Both the position numbers and the translations under genes were made by a program. Below are positions 1-6,804 of a stretch of 10,202 nt of DNA, in pieces. Below the pieces are notes generated by a model. That model was not told the origin of the DNA, searched no databases, and saw only the letters and a program-made list of their open reading frames with translations. Each line of letters opens with the position of its first letter. Positions within the stretch are counted from its first letter, which is position 1. The stretch is from NCBI GenBank assembly GCA_050252545.1, contig JBFWKS010000146.1, positions 1-10,202 on the forward strand, in the 5' to 3' direction. Origin of the DNA: Patulibacter sp050252545. Lineage in GTDB: Bacteria; Actinomycetota; Thermoleophilia; Solirubrobacterales; Solirubrobacteraceae.

Positions 1-897
1 CTGCTCAAGCGGACGTGGGGCACCGAGGTCCGCAACGTCTTCGACACCCAGGTCGCCGCCGGGTTCGCCGGGCTGCGCGCCCAGATGGGCTACGACGCGC
101 TGCTCCGCGAGGTGCTGCGGGTCAAGCTCCAGAAGTCGGCGAGCTTCACCCGCTGGGAGCAGCGGCCGCTGAGCGAGGAGCAGCCCCGCTACGCCGCCGA
201 GGACGTCCAGCACATCCTGCAGCTGTCGGTCGCGCTCCAGAACCGGCTCGTCGAGCTCGGACGGCTGGACTGGGCGATCGAGGAGTGCCGGCCGCTGGAG
301 GAGATCCACGACAGCCGTGACCCCGACGTCCTCTTTCCCCGGCTGCCGAAGATCGACGCGCTCGACCCGGCCCAACGCGCGGTCGCCCTGGAGCTGCTGC
401 GGTGGCGCGAGGTGGCCGCCGAGCAGGCCGACCGACCGCCGTCGACGGTGCTGCAGGACCAGACGCTCGTGGAGCTCGCCAAGCGGCGCCCCCGCGACCG
501 GGACCGGTTGAAGCAGATCCGCGGCCTGTCGGAGGCGACGCTGCACCGCCGCGGCGAGCAGCTGCTGCAGGCGATCACACGTGGACGCGAGGCCGAGCCG
601 ATCCCGGTCGAGCGGCAGCGTCCGCCCCGCACCGACCCGGCCGACCCGGCGCTCGTCACCCTCACCGAGACCTTCGTCCGCACCCGCGCGGAGCAGGCGG
701 AGCTCGCCTACGAGCTGCTGGCCACGCGCGCCGACCTGCAGCGCATCGTCACGTCGTGGCGCGACGGGCGTGACGACTCCGGCATCCGCACGCTCAACGG
801 CTGGCGGCGGACGGTCGTCGGCGATCAGGTCATCGACCTGCTCGAGGGCCGGATCTGCCTGCGCGTCGACGACGCCGGCCGCGTCGTCGCGGCGTAG
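1..897 (+). CDS. rnd: Ribonuclease D family 3'-5' exonuclease with HRDC domain (5'-truncated)
   Basis: The reading frame is open from the first base, so the start and the N-terminal exonuclease motifs lie outside the window; 298 codons remain. Residue numbers count from base 1. Visible parts of the DEDDy exonuclease fold are the FDTQVAAGFAG segment (Asp15, the motif that follows the second Asp in the fold) and the ExoIII motif Y-x3-D at Tyr64/Asp68 (YAAEDV), both very close to E. coli RNase D. An HRDC nucleic-acid-binding domain follows at about residues 120-196 (WREVAAEQADRPPSTVLQDQ, then KQIRGLSEATL). The last 100 residues resemble the second helical C-terminal region of RNase D. The enzyme trims RNA 3' ends, classically tRNA precursors, in the cytoplasm with two metal ions. 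It ends in TAG and overlaps the convergent transglutaminase gene by 68 bp. Family assignment is firm; the exact substrate is not shown. Confidence 0.93.
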   Translation: MLKRTWGTEVRNVFDTQVAAGFAGLRAQMGYDALLREVLRVKLQKSASFTRWEQRPLSEEQPRYAAEDVQHILQLSVALQNRLVELGRLDWAIEECRPLEEIHDSRDPDVLFPRLPKIDALDPAQRAVALELLRWREVAAEQADRPPSTVLQDQTLVELAKRRPRDRDRLKQIRGLSEATLHRRGEQLLQAITRGREAEPIPVERQRPPRTDPADPALVTLTETFVRTRAEQAELAYELLATRADLQRIVTSWRDGRDDSGIRTLNGWRRTVVGDQVIDLLEGRICLRVDDAGRVVAA

Positions 898-3280
898 GTG
901 CCCGCACCGCGTCGCCCTCGGGGCGCGCCGCGTCGTCGGGTCGCGGCCCGTCGTCGCCGGGCGGCTCGGCTTCGCCCGGCGTGCGCGGGGAGTCGTCGGC
1001 GGGACCACCGCGGCGCTTTCCGGTGAGCAGCAACCACGCGGCACCGGACAGGCCGACGTCGTCACGGACCGCGCGGGCCACCCGCAGGACCGACGGGTGC
1101 CGCGCCGCGGCCGACGACGGCGCGAAGCTCGCGTGGCCGGCCCGGCGGGCGAGCGACGCCGTGCGCCGTCCGACGTGGCGCTCGAGCTCGGCGGCGACGG
1201 TCGCGTGCGTGGTGCCCGGTACCACCACGGTGCCGGTGCGGCGCGCCAGCAGGCCGAGCAGGTCGACGCGGTCGTCCGACCCGTCGGTCGCGTCACGTCC
1301 ACCGCGGGCGCGGCGAACGCCGGCGCCGACGAGCCCCAGCGCGGTGACGATCGCGATGATCGGCAACGCGCCCCCGTCACCCCCGGCGTCGCCACGGTCG
1401 ATCGACGGCCGGAGCGGATCGATCGCGGCGTCGACGACCGCATCCGCGGCCGGGGTCGGATCGAACGGCACCCAACCGATCCCGACGAAGTACACCTCGA
1501 TCCACTGGTGCGCGTCGGTGTCGTGGACCTCGTGGACGCCGTCGCGGACCTCGGTCCCGGTCGCGTATCCCGACACCACGCGGGTCGGTACGCCGACGAG
1601 CCGCAGCATCAGCGCCGCACCACCCGCGAAGTGCTGGCAGTAGCCGGTGCGCGCCTCGAGCAGGAACTCCGCCAGCGGCGAGCGACCCGCCTGGGGAAGG
1701 TCGGTGTCGTAGCGGAAGCGATCCCCCTCCAGGAGGAACCGCTGCACCTTCTCCACCGCCTCCAGCTGGGTCTCGGATCCGCGCGTCACCTCTCGCGCCA
1801 GCTCCAGCACGTCGCCCATCGATCCCCAGCCGAGCGCACGGTCGTAGCCCGGGTCGGGATCTCTGCCGAAGAGCGGCGGCTGCGGCGGCGACCACCTGCT
1901 GAACGACCCGTACGGTCCCCGATCGGACGGCCCACCGTCGCCGGGCGGTCCGTACGGCCCGCCCGCGCCGCCGTCCTCGCCGTATCGGTGGTCATCGTCG
2001 CGACGGCCCCACCGGCGCCCGAACCACGTTCCCGACACCGCCGTCCACCGCCGCAGGCTGTTGGAGGACGGGTCCGGCGCGTCGCGCAGCTCGATCAGGC
2101 TCGGGCGGACGACGCGGGACGTCACGGTGTACGTGGTGCTCTTCGACGGCGTCTCGAGCAGCCGGCGCCCCTCCCCGGCCGTCGGCACGCCCTCCGCGAC
2201 CCCATCGTCCGGCTCGGGCGGTTCGTCACCGGCCACATCGACACCGACGATCCGGCCGGGGCCCAGGAGCAGCTGGTCACGGGATGCCTCGACCTCCACC
2301 TCGGCCTCCTCACGCACCGCGCCGGGCTCGTCGGGACGCTGAACCGCCGGGATCGCCGCGGTTCCCCAGCCGCGGGTCCCGACCCGCTCGAGCACCTGCA
2401 TCCGCCAGAGCGCCGGACGCTCGCTGCGGACGGTGAACATCACCGCGCCGGTCCGCCGGCCGCCCAGCGGGCCGTACGAGGGCTCGGTCTCCAGGCGACG
2501 CACCGGAGCCTCGCGCTCCAGGAGCGCACCGACCGCCAACCACCGGTCGCGCGGCGCGACCGCGTGCGCGAGCGCCGCGACCCCGCCGGCCAGGAGGAGC
2601 GCCACCACGAGACCCGGAGCGAGCAGACCGGCGCCGCGACGGCCGCCGACCGCAGACCCCCGCTCGGGGCGCCCCACCCCGTCGTCGTACCGCTCGCCGA
2701 CGCGACGCCCGACCGGTGTGCGCGCCGCCATCCAGGCCAGCACGATCGCCGCCACGAGCGCGCCCTGCCACGGTGCGACATCACCCTCGCGCAACATCAG
2801 CGCGACCAGCCACGGCGCCAGGAGCAACGTCGCTGCGAGGACCCGGCCGGGGCGGCCGCGCGTCGCGAGCACGCTCGCGACGATCCAGATCAGCCCAACG
2901 CCGAGGAACGCCACCGCGGGGGTCCACGGCTCCAGCGACGGGCCACCCTGCGCCAGCCGGCCGAGGCCCTCGACCCCCGACTGCAGGCCGGGAACGAGCC
3001 GGTCGTCCCACCCGCCCGGGCGCAGCGCCCTCCACGGCACGCCGGCGAGCGCCGGTGCCGCGGGGATCCAGATCACCGCCAGCAGCAGCGCCCGCCGCGT
3101 CGGCCAGCGACGGACCACGACCGTGATCGCCACGACGACCGCGGGCGCCCCCCACAGCAGCGACGCGCCGAGCAGCGGTGCCCACGCCAGGACCACCAGC
3201 ACGAACGACAGCCCGAGCGCCCACGCGATCGGGACGCGCGGCCCGCCGGTCCGGCCGACCGCGTTCGGCCCACGACTCAC
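830..3280 (-). CDS. TgpA-like membrane transglutaminase (DUF3488/transglutaminase core)
   Basis: An 816-aa membrane protein starting at GTG (3280-3278), which overlaps the DUF58 stop codon by four bases (GTGA). About seven hydrophobic segments lie in the N-terminal 240 residues (near 17-37, 40-56, 64-80, 121-139, 147-163, 171-187, 219-241), matching the DUF3488 membrane part. The extracytoplasmic transglutaminase core has the papain-like triad Cys548 (TGYCQHFA), His591 (DAHQWIEVYF) and Asp607 (VPFDPTP). A further helix at about 638-655 is followed by a cytoplasmic tail. A Gly/Pro/Arg/Tyr-rich insert (about 425-475) sits just before the core, and the last 60 residues are Arg/Pro-rich and low complexity. 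Pseudomonas TgpA is the best known relative; the substrate is unknown, but membrane topology and context suggest an envelope or peptidoglycan-linked role. The family is certain, the physiological job is not. Confidence 0.94.
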   Translation of the reverse strand: MSRGPNAVGRTGGPRVPIAWALGLSFVLVVLAWAPLLGASLLWGAPAVVVAITVVVRRWPTRRALLLAVIWIPAAPALAGVPWRALRPGGWDDRLVPGLQSGVEGLGRLAQGGPSLEPWTPAVAFLGVGLIWIVASVLATRGRPGRVLAATLLLAPWLVALMLREGDVAPWQGALVAAIVLAWMAARTPVGRRVGERYDDGVGRPERGSAVGGRRGAGLLAPGLVVALLLAGGVAALAHAVAPRDRWLAVGALLEREAPVRRLETEPSYGPLGGRRTGAVMFTVRSERPALWRMQVLERVGTRGWGTAAIPAVQRPDEPGAVREEAEVEVEASRDQLLLGPGRIVGVDVAGDEPPEPDDGVAEGVPTAGEGRRLLETPSKSTTYTVTSRVVRPSLIELRDAPDPSSNSLRRWTAVSGTWFGRRWGRRDDDHRYGEDGGAGGPYGPPGDGGPSDRGPYGSFSRWSPPQPPLFGRDPDPGYDRALGWGSMGDVLELAREVTRGSETQLEAVEKVQRFLLEGDRFRYDTDLPQAGRSPLAEFLLEARTGYCQHFAGGAALMLRLVGVPTRVVSGYATGTEVRDGVHEVHDTDAHQWIEVYFVGIGWVPFDPTPAADAVVDAAIDPLRPSIDRGDAGGDGGALPIIAIVTALGLVGAGVRRARGGRDATDGSDDRVDLLGLLARRTGTVVVPGTTHATVAAELERHVGRRTASLARRAGHASFAPSSAAARHPSVLRVARAVRDDVGLSGAAWLLLTGKRRGGPADDSPRTPGEAEPPGDDGPRPDDAARPEGDAVRAPTPRRRGRRRRRAGRSGPRAGR

Positions 3281-4248
3281 GCCGGTCGCACCCCGATCGG
3301 CAATGGCGGTCGTGGCGGCGCCTCCGGTCCGGGACGGGCGGCGCGCACGCGCACCGTCGCCCGGCTCACCGCCGCCGGGCGTGGGTCGGGCCCGAGCACC
3401 GCGAGGCGACGCAGCGCATCGTCGAGCGATGCCCGGTCGGTGACGATCTGGCCGCCCGGTGCACCGGGCAGCAGCAGGCGGCTGCCCCCTACGTCGAGCT
3501 GGCGGGCCAGGTACCCGGCGACCTCGCGCGCGGCGCGATCGATCTGTGCGTCATCGGCACCGGCGGTGTCGAGCGCGACCACCGGCATCGTCGCCGGGGC
3601 GGGCGCATAGTGCTGCTCGTACAGCTCACCGCGACGTGCGGAGGAGCGCCAGTGGACCCGCGACAGCGGCGTGCCGACGGTCAGCGGTCGCAGCTCGTCC
3701 GGCTCCTCCTCCTGACCACCGAACCGGCCGGCGAGCGTCGCGACGGTCGGCGTCGCCGGGACGACGACCACCGATACGGGATCGCCGACGAGCACGCGGC
3801 GGGTGACCAGGCCGTAGGCGTCGCGCAGCCGCACGAGCGTCGGCTGGAGCACGAACGTGCCTCGGTGGCCGATCCGCAGCGACACCGTGCCGTGGGGCCC
3901 GTCCAAGGCGCGCCAGCGCCCGTCGGGATCCAGCACGTCGGCCTGGAGGAACCGCCCGCCGACGTCGCCCAGGTCGATTCGCATGGTGATCGGCCGGTCC
4001 TCCGACAGCTCGACCGGGGAGACGATCCGCGCCGGGCGGATCCGGCGAACCGCACGCCCGACGGTCACCCGCGCGGCGACGAGGCCCACCAGCAGCGTCA
4101 CTCCGAAGGCGAGGATCGCCGGCGAGCCCCACACGCCGGCGACGAGCACCGATGCCGTGCCCACGCCGAGCACGACGGCCGCGCCGATCGCCGGACCCGC
4201 ACCTGCACCTGCCATGCTCTGCGCGCGTCGCCGGGAGCGCCGCATCAC
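3277..4248 (-). CDS. DUF58 domain protein, membrane-anchored
   Basis: A 323-aa protein. Two hydrophobic helices near the N-terminus (about 19-40 and 43-60) anchor it; the remainder is a beta-rich domain followed by the DUF58 signature at residues 186-215 (LRPLTVGTPLSRVHWRSSAR then RGELYEQHYA), equivalent to the family pattern R-x-Y-x-x-G-D-x-x-R-x-I-x-W-x-x-S-A-R. The usual Asp after Gly is Thr193 here, a small departure. After it comes a VWA-like stretch (VVALDTAGADDAQIDRAARE). Start: GTG at 4248 overlaps the MoxR stop as GTGA; an ATG follows directly and could equally serve. No purine-rich Shine-Dalgarno is visible, so translation probably depends on coupling to the upstream gene. DUF58 proteins are regularly encoded between moxR and a transglutaminase gene and are thought to act with them; the molecular function is not established. 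Confidence 0.93.
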   Translation of the reverse strand: MMRRSRRRAQSMAGAGAGPAIGAAVVLGVGTASVLVAGVWGSPAILAFGVTLLVGLVAARVTVGRAVRRIRPARIVSPVELSEDRPITMRIDLGDVGGRFLQADVLDPDGRWRALDGPHGTVSLRIGHRGTFVLQPTLVRLRDAYGLVTRRVLVGDPVSVVVVPATPTVATLAGRFGGQEEEPDELRPLTVGTPLSRVHWRSSARRGELYEQHYAPAPATMPVVALDTAGADDAQIDRAAREVAGYLARQLDVGGSRLLLPGAPGGQIVTDRASLDDALRRLAVLGPDPRPAAVSRATVRVRAARPGPEAPPRPPLPIGVRPA

Positions 4249-5195
4249 CGTGCGGGGGTCGTGGCGATCGCGTCGGCGACGATGGCGGACGCGGTCTCGG
4301 GCTCCGCGTCGACGGTCTGCAGTCGGTGCGGCAGGACGCGGGGCGCCAGCCGTTGCACGTCGTCGGGAAGCACGAACTCGCGACCGTCGATCGCGGCCAT
4401 CGCACGCGCGGCGCCGAGCAGCAGCAGCCCCGCGCGCGGGCTGGCGCCGACGAGCGTGCGGCCGTCGTCACGCGTGGCCCGCAGCAGGGCGACGACGTAG
4501 CGGAGCAACCGGTCCCCGGCGTGGACGCCCGCGACGGTCGTCCTGGCCTCCTCGACCGCGTCGGGGCTGGACACCGCCACGAGGTCGGGCTCCGCCGGCG
4601 GATCGCGCAGCAGCGCCACCTCGGTGTCCTCGTCCGGATAGCCCAGCGACACGCGCGCCAGGAAGCGGTCCAGCTGAGCGGGCGGCAACGGGTGGGTGCC
4701 GTCGTGGCCGGCGGTCGGGTTCTGCGTGGCGACGACGACGAACGGCGGCGGGATCGGGTGGCCGATCCCGTCGACGGTCACCTGTCGCTCCTGCATCGCC
4801 TCCAGCAGCCCCGACTGCGTCTTCGGCGTCGCGCGGTTGATCTCGTCGACGAGCAGGACGTTGGTGAAGACCGGTCCGGGCCGGAACTCGAAGACGCCGC
4901 GATCGGCGAGCCACACGCTCGCACCGACGACGTCGCTGGGCAGCAGGTCGACGGTGGCCTGCACCCGGGAGAAGGCCCCGCCGATGCTGCGCGCCAACGC
5001 GCGGGCCAGCCGGGTCTTGCCGACGCCGGGGTGATCCTCGATCAACAGGTGCCCGCCGGCGAGCGTCGTGGCGATGACGATGTCGAGCACCGGATCGGCG
5101 ACCCGCACGCCTTTGCGGATCGCGCGACGGAGCCGGTCGGCGAGCGCGGCGACGTCGTCGACGGACGCAGCTGACACCGTGCCGACGGAGGCCAT
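4245..5195 (-). CDS. MoxR family AAA+ ATPase
   Basis: A 316-aa cytoplasmic ATPase of normal MoxR length. Motifs in order: Walker A at 54-61 (DHPGVGKT), the MoxR pore/insert region with FSRVQATVDLLPSDVVGA (75-92), Walker B LLVDEINRA with Asp117/Glu118, sensor 1 Asn159 (ATQNP), the arginine-finger region LDRF (Arg177) and sensor 2 in GASPRA (Arg254). The C-terminal lid helices end in ADAIATTPAR. MoxR proteins are chaperone-like ATPases that activate or assemble partner complexes, often VWA or DUF58 proteins, and here the DUF58 and transglutaminase genes follow immediately with four-base overlaps. The ATG at 5195 is chosen because a GAGGT Shine-Dalgarno (minus strand, 5206-5202) lies six nucleotides upstream. 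That site sits inside one arm of an inverted repeat, described separately. His55 in Walker A replaces the more frequent Val and is not expected to harm activity. Confidence 0.95.
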   Translation of the reverse strand: MASVGTVSAASVDDVAALADRLRRAIRKGVRVADPVLDIVIATTLAGGHLLIEDHPGVGKTRLARALARSIGGAFSRVQATVDLLPSDVVGASVWLADRGVFEFRPGPVFTNVLLVDEINRATPKTQSGLLEAMQERQVTVDGIGHPIPPPFVVVATQNPTAGHDGTHPLPPAQLDRFLARVSLGYPDEDTEVALLRDPPAEPDLVAVSSPDAVEEARTTVAGVHAGDRLLRYVVALLRATRDDGRTLVGASPRAGLLLLGAARAMAAIDGREFVLPDDVQRLAPRVLPHRLQTVDAEPETASAIVADAIATTPAR

Positions 5196-5201
5196 CCCCG
5201 T

Positions 5202-5206
5202 ACCTC
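5202..5206 (-). promoter_or_regulatory. Shine-Dalgarno of the moxR gene, within a potential stem
   Basis: On the minus strand GAGGT is followed by six nucleotides and the ATG at 5195. Four of its bases (GAGG) form the end of the arm GCTGAGG, which can pair with CCTCAGC about 18 nt upstream in the transcript, so the site could be masked when that hairpin forms. Confidence 0.7.
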
Positions 5207-5247
5207 AGCAGATCCGCCTGAACGCCCGCTGAGGAAGGGACGGATCT
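5203..5247 (-). repeat. Two interleaved perfect 7-bp inverted repeats in the moxR leader
   Basis: Between the stop of the upstream gene (5252) and the moxR start (5195) lie two perfect 7-bp inverted repeats. Pair A is CCTCAGC at 5203-5209 with GCTGAGG at 5228-5234. Pair B is AGATCCG at 5210-5216 with CGGATCT at 5241-5247 (plus-strand reading). The arms are interleaved, and the inner arms of A and B abut with no base between them. In the transcript, pair A would trap the moxR Shine-Dalgarno. Forming both stems at once needs a pseudoknot with a zero-length loop, so mutually exclusive folding is more likely. There is no U-tract, so this is not a classical terminator. The repeats are seen directly; any regulatory role is inferred. 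Confidence 0.6.
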
Positions 5248-5251
5248 CCGG

Positions 5252-6529
5252 TCAGTCCGGCTCGTCGTCGCGGACGACGTCGCGCAGCTCGACGGCGCCG
5301 TCCTCGCGCGTCCACCAGCGCAGGCGGCGTGCGCGCGACAGCTCGGGGATCCGGCACGACCACGCGGACGAGCCGTCGTCGCGGACCTCGTGCTGGCCGT
5401 CGGCGTCGACGTCCGCCCGCAGGTCCAGGTCGTCGACCTCCCCCGGCCGACCCGACGCGATCCGTGCGGCGACGATCGTCACGGCGCGGCGCTCGTCGGT
5501 CGTCGTCATCCGCTCGAGCGTCGGCAGATAGGCGCGGCCCAGCGCGAGCGAACCCATCGGCCATCCCCGCCGCCCCTCGGCCTGATCTCGCACCAGCCAG
5601 GCGGCGACGATCTCCAGGTGCGCGATCCGCTCCGGCTCGCGGAGGACCGCGGCAGGGACGTCGAGCCGCGAGGACTCCGCGTCGGTCGCCGGACGCGGCC
5701 CCGTCGCCGGCGGACGGCGCGTCCCGGCCCTGCCGGAACCGCCGTGCATCGCGTCCAGCCGCTGCTCGGCCAGCCGCTCACGCAGTCGGCGCACCTCGTC
5801 GCGGGCCTCGTCGAGGTCGCGCCGCAGGCTCAGCTCCCGGCCCGGCACGCGACGGTCCCCACCGTCGCCGTGACGGCCGGGATCACCGATCGGGTCGCGG
5901 TGGTCCGGATGGGAGGTGGCGCCCTCGCCGCCGGGCAGGGCGACCAGGCGTGCGCGCCCCTCTCCGTCGGCGCCGTGCCGGGGCGTCCGCCCTTCGCGGC
6001 CGTTCCCGTCGTCCCGCGATCCGGTCCGGCCGCGGCCATCGTCGACCGGTCCCTCCTCGACCCGGGTGGTGAGGATCTGAAGCGAGCGTCGGCCGTAGCG
6101 TCCGGTGCGGTCCATCACGAGCGGGTGGGCGCGCGGGTCGGTCCGATCGTCGACGCCGGGCCACCACACGCGCGCCGCGCCGCCGAACACCCCGAGCTGC
6201 GGCGGCAGGTGCTCGGCGAGCGCACGACTCGCCGGACCGGTCCGCACCGCCCGCAGATCGACGTTGCGACCGACCGCCTCGCGCACGCTGCGCGGGTCGA
6301 GCGCGGGCCGGTCCTCCCCCGCCTTCGTCGACAGGCACACGATCGGCCGGGTGCGCTCGCGGTCGCGGACCTCGGCCGCCAGGCGCAATGCGTCCTCGAC
6401 GGTGGCCACGACGTCCAGTCGGGCGTCGGCCGGCCGACGGGTCCGGGGACCGCCCCGGCCGGCGTTGCGGACGGCGGTCCGCGGCGGAGCCCAACCGTCG
6501 GAGCTCGCGTTGATCGGGTCGTGGCGCAT
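5252..6529 (-). CDS. Uncharacterised two-domain protein with GGAARVWWPG motif
   Basis: A 425-aa soluble protein with no signal peptide or membrane segment. I cannot assign a function. Three parts are visible. Residues 57-152 form a compact alpha/beta-looking domain (RPIVCLSTKAGEDRPALDP, then VFGGAARVWWPGVDDRTDP, then HPLV). Residues 155-230 are a Gly/Asp/Arg-rich, probably disordered linker leading into a short coiled coil (232-259, LRRDLDEARDEVRRLRERLA). Residues 295-425 form a second domain ending in ARRLRWWTREDGAVELRDVV and DDEP. From memory, both end domains resemble recurrent pieces of uncharacterised actinobacterial proteins (C-terminal pattern ARRLHYW-x-GxIELSRV-x-HDD); this is weak recall and needs a search. 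The ATG at 6529 is preferred over an open extension to 6649 because GGGGAG (6540-6535) lies five nucleotides upstream of it. It is 56 bp upstream of moxR on the same strand, so it may share that transcript. Confidence 0.75.
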   Translation of the reverse strand: MRHDPINASSDGWAPPRTAVRNAGRGGPRTRRPADARLDVVATVEDALRLAAEVRDRERTRPIVCLSTKAGEDRPALDPRSVREAVGRNVDLRAVRTGPASRALAEHLPPQLGVFGGAARVWWPGVDDRTDPRAHPLVMDRTGRYGRRSLQILTTRVEEGPVDDGRGRTGSRDDGNGREGRTPRHGADGEGRARLVALPGGEGATSHPDHRDPIGDPGRHGDGGDRRVPGRELSLRRDLDEARDEVRRLRERLAEQRLDAMHGGSGRAGTRRPPATGPRPATDAESSRLDVPAAVLREPERIAHLEIVAAWLVRDQAEGRRGWPMGSLALGRAYLPTLERMTTTDERRAVTIVAARIASGRPGEVDDLDLRADVDADGQHEVRDDGSSAWSCRIPELSRARRLRWWTREDGAVELRDVVRDDEPD

Positions 6530-6534
6530 CGTGA

Positions 6535-6540
6535 CTCCCC
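6535..6540 (-). promoter_or_regulatory. Shine-Dalgarno deciding the start of the 425-aa uncharacterised protein
   Basis: Reading the minus strand, GGGGAG is followed by a five-nucleotide spacer and ATG at 6529. It supports this start against the longer in-frame opening, whose extra 40 residues look like translated intergenic DNA. Confidence 0.65.
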
Positions 6541-6583
6541 GGACGGGACGGACGAGCGGTGCCGACCTGCGACACCACACAGC

Positions 6584-6589
6584 AGGGTA
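6584..6589 (-). promoter_or_regulatory. Possible -10 element for the minus-strand cluster
   Basis: Minus-strand TACCCT fits the actinobacterial TAnnnT -10 pattern and would put transcription start roughly 45-50 nt before the ATG at 6529. No convincing -35 hexamer is found at the right distance, so this is a weak candidate based on one hexamer. Confidence 0.25.
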
Positions 6590-6630
6590 GTGACGCCGTC
6601 GGTCGACCCGAGCGCATCCCCCGCGATCCG

Positions 6631-6676
6631 GTACGCGGCGCCCCGCCACCCCCGTACGTGCCGCCCCGCCACCCCC
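6631..6676. repeat. Tandem duplication of a 23-bp unit upstream of bioB
   Basis: Two head-to-tail copies, 6631-6653 and 6654-6676, match at 21 of 23 positions. Both begin GTACG and end in the identical 15-mer CGCCCCGCCACCCCC (6639-6653 and 6662-6676). The mismatches are at unit positions 6 (C/T) and 8 (G/C). The pair lies in the divergent intergenic region between the MoxR cluster and the biotin operon, about 50 bp upstream of the candidate bioB -10 element. A 23-bp period is close to two helical turns, so a paired operator is possible; a neutral duplication is equally possible. Confidence 0.6.
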
Positions 6677-6728
6677 TGTCCCGGGGGCGCACGGCGTGCG
6701 TGCGTGCGTCGTCGACTGGCCGGACGGC

Positions 6729-6734
6729 TAGGAT
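6729..6734 (+). promoter_or_regulatory. Candidate -10 element of the bioBFD operon
   Basis: TAGGAT fits the actinobacterial housekeeping -10 pattern (TAnnnT) and is one of very few AT-containing hexamers in this stretch. It would start transcription near 6741 and give a leader of about 64 nt before bioB. The -35 region is unclear: GTCGAC at 6711-6716 is the nearest TTGAC-like string, but the spacer of 12 bp is too short. No known biotin operator (BirA or BioQ type palindrome) is recognised. Confidence 0.4.
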
Positions 6735-6795
6735 CGTGCGCCAACGCCGAACGGATGGCCCGAGAGCGGTCCGGCGGTGGCCGTCGACCGACGCT

Positions 6796-6799
6796 GGAG
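6796..6799 (+). promoter_or_regulatory. Shine-Dalgarno of bioB
   Basis: GGAG followed by a five-nucleotide spacer and the ATG at 6805. It fixes the bioB start, although the frame is open 246 bp further upstream. Confidence 0.75.
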
Positions 6800-6804
6800 T
6801 ACGT

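Noticed and set aside
581..3610. 1009-codon plus-strand frame
   Set aside because: It lies antisense to the transglutaminase gene, is made almost wholly of Arg/Ala/Pro/Asp, shows no domain or motif, and arises from high GC on the opposite strand.
830..6529. Minus-strand cluster as a defence or other novel system
   Set aside because: MoxR, DUF58 and transglutaminase form a well-known conserved set; there is no nuclease, methylase, toxin or mobile-element context here to support a defence reading.
6695..6709. Short CGTG tetranucleotide run (just under four copies)
   Set aside because: Too short to call a microsatellite of interest in this base composition.
6559..6804. Upstream in-frame extension of bioB
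   Set aside because: The extra 82 residues have no BioB similarity and span the tandem repeat and promoter candidate; GGAG and the known N-terminus support 6805.
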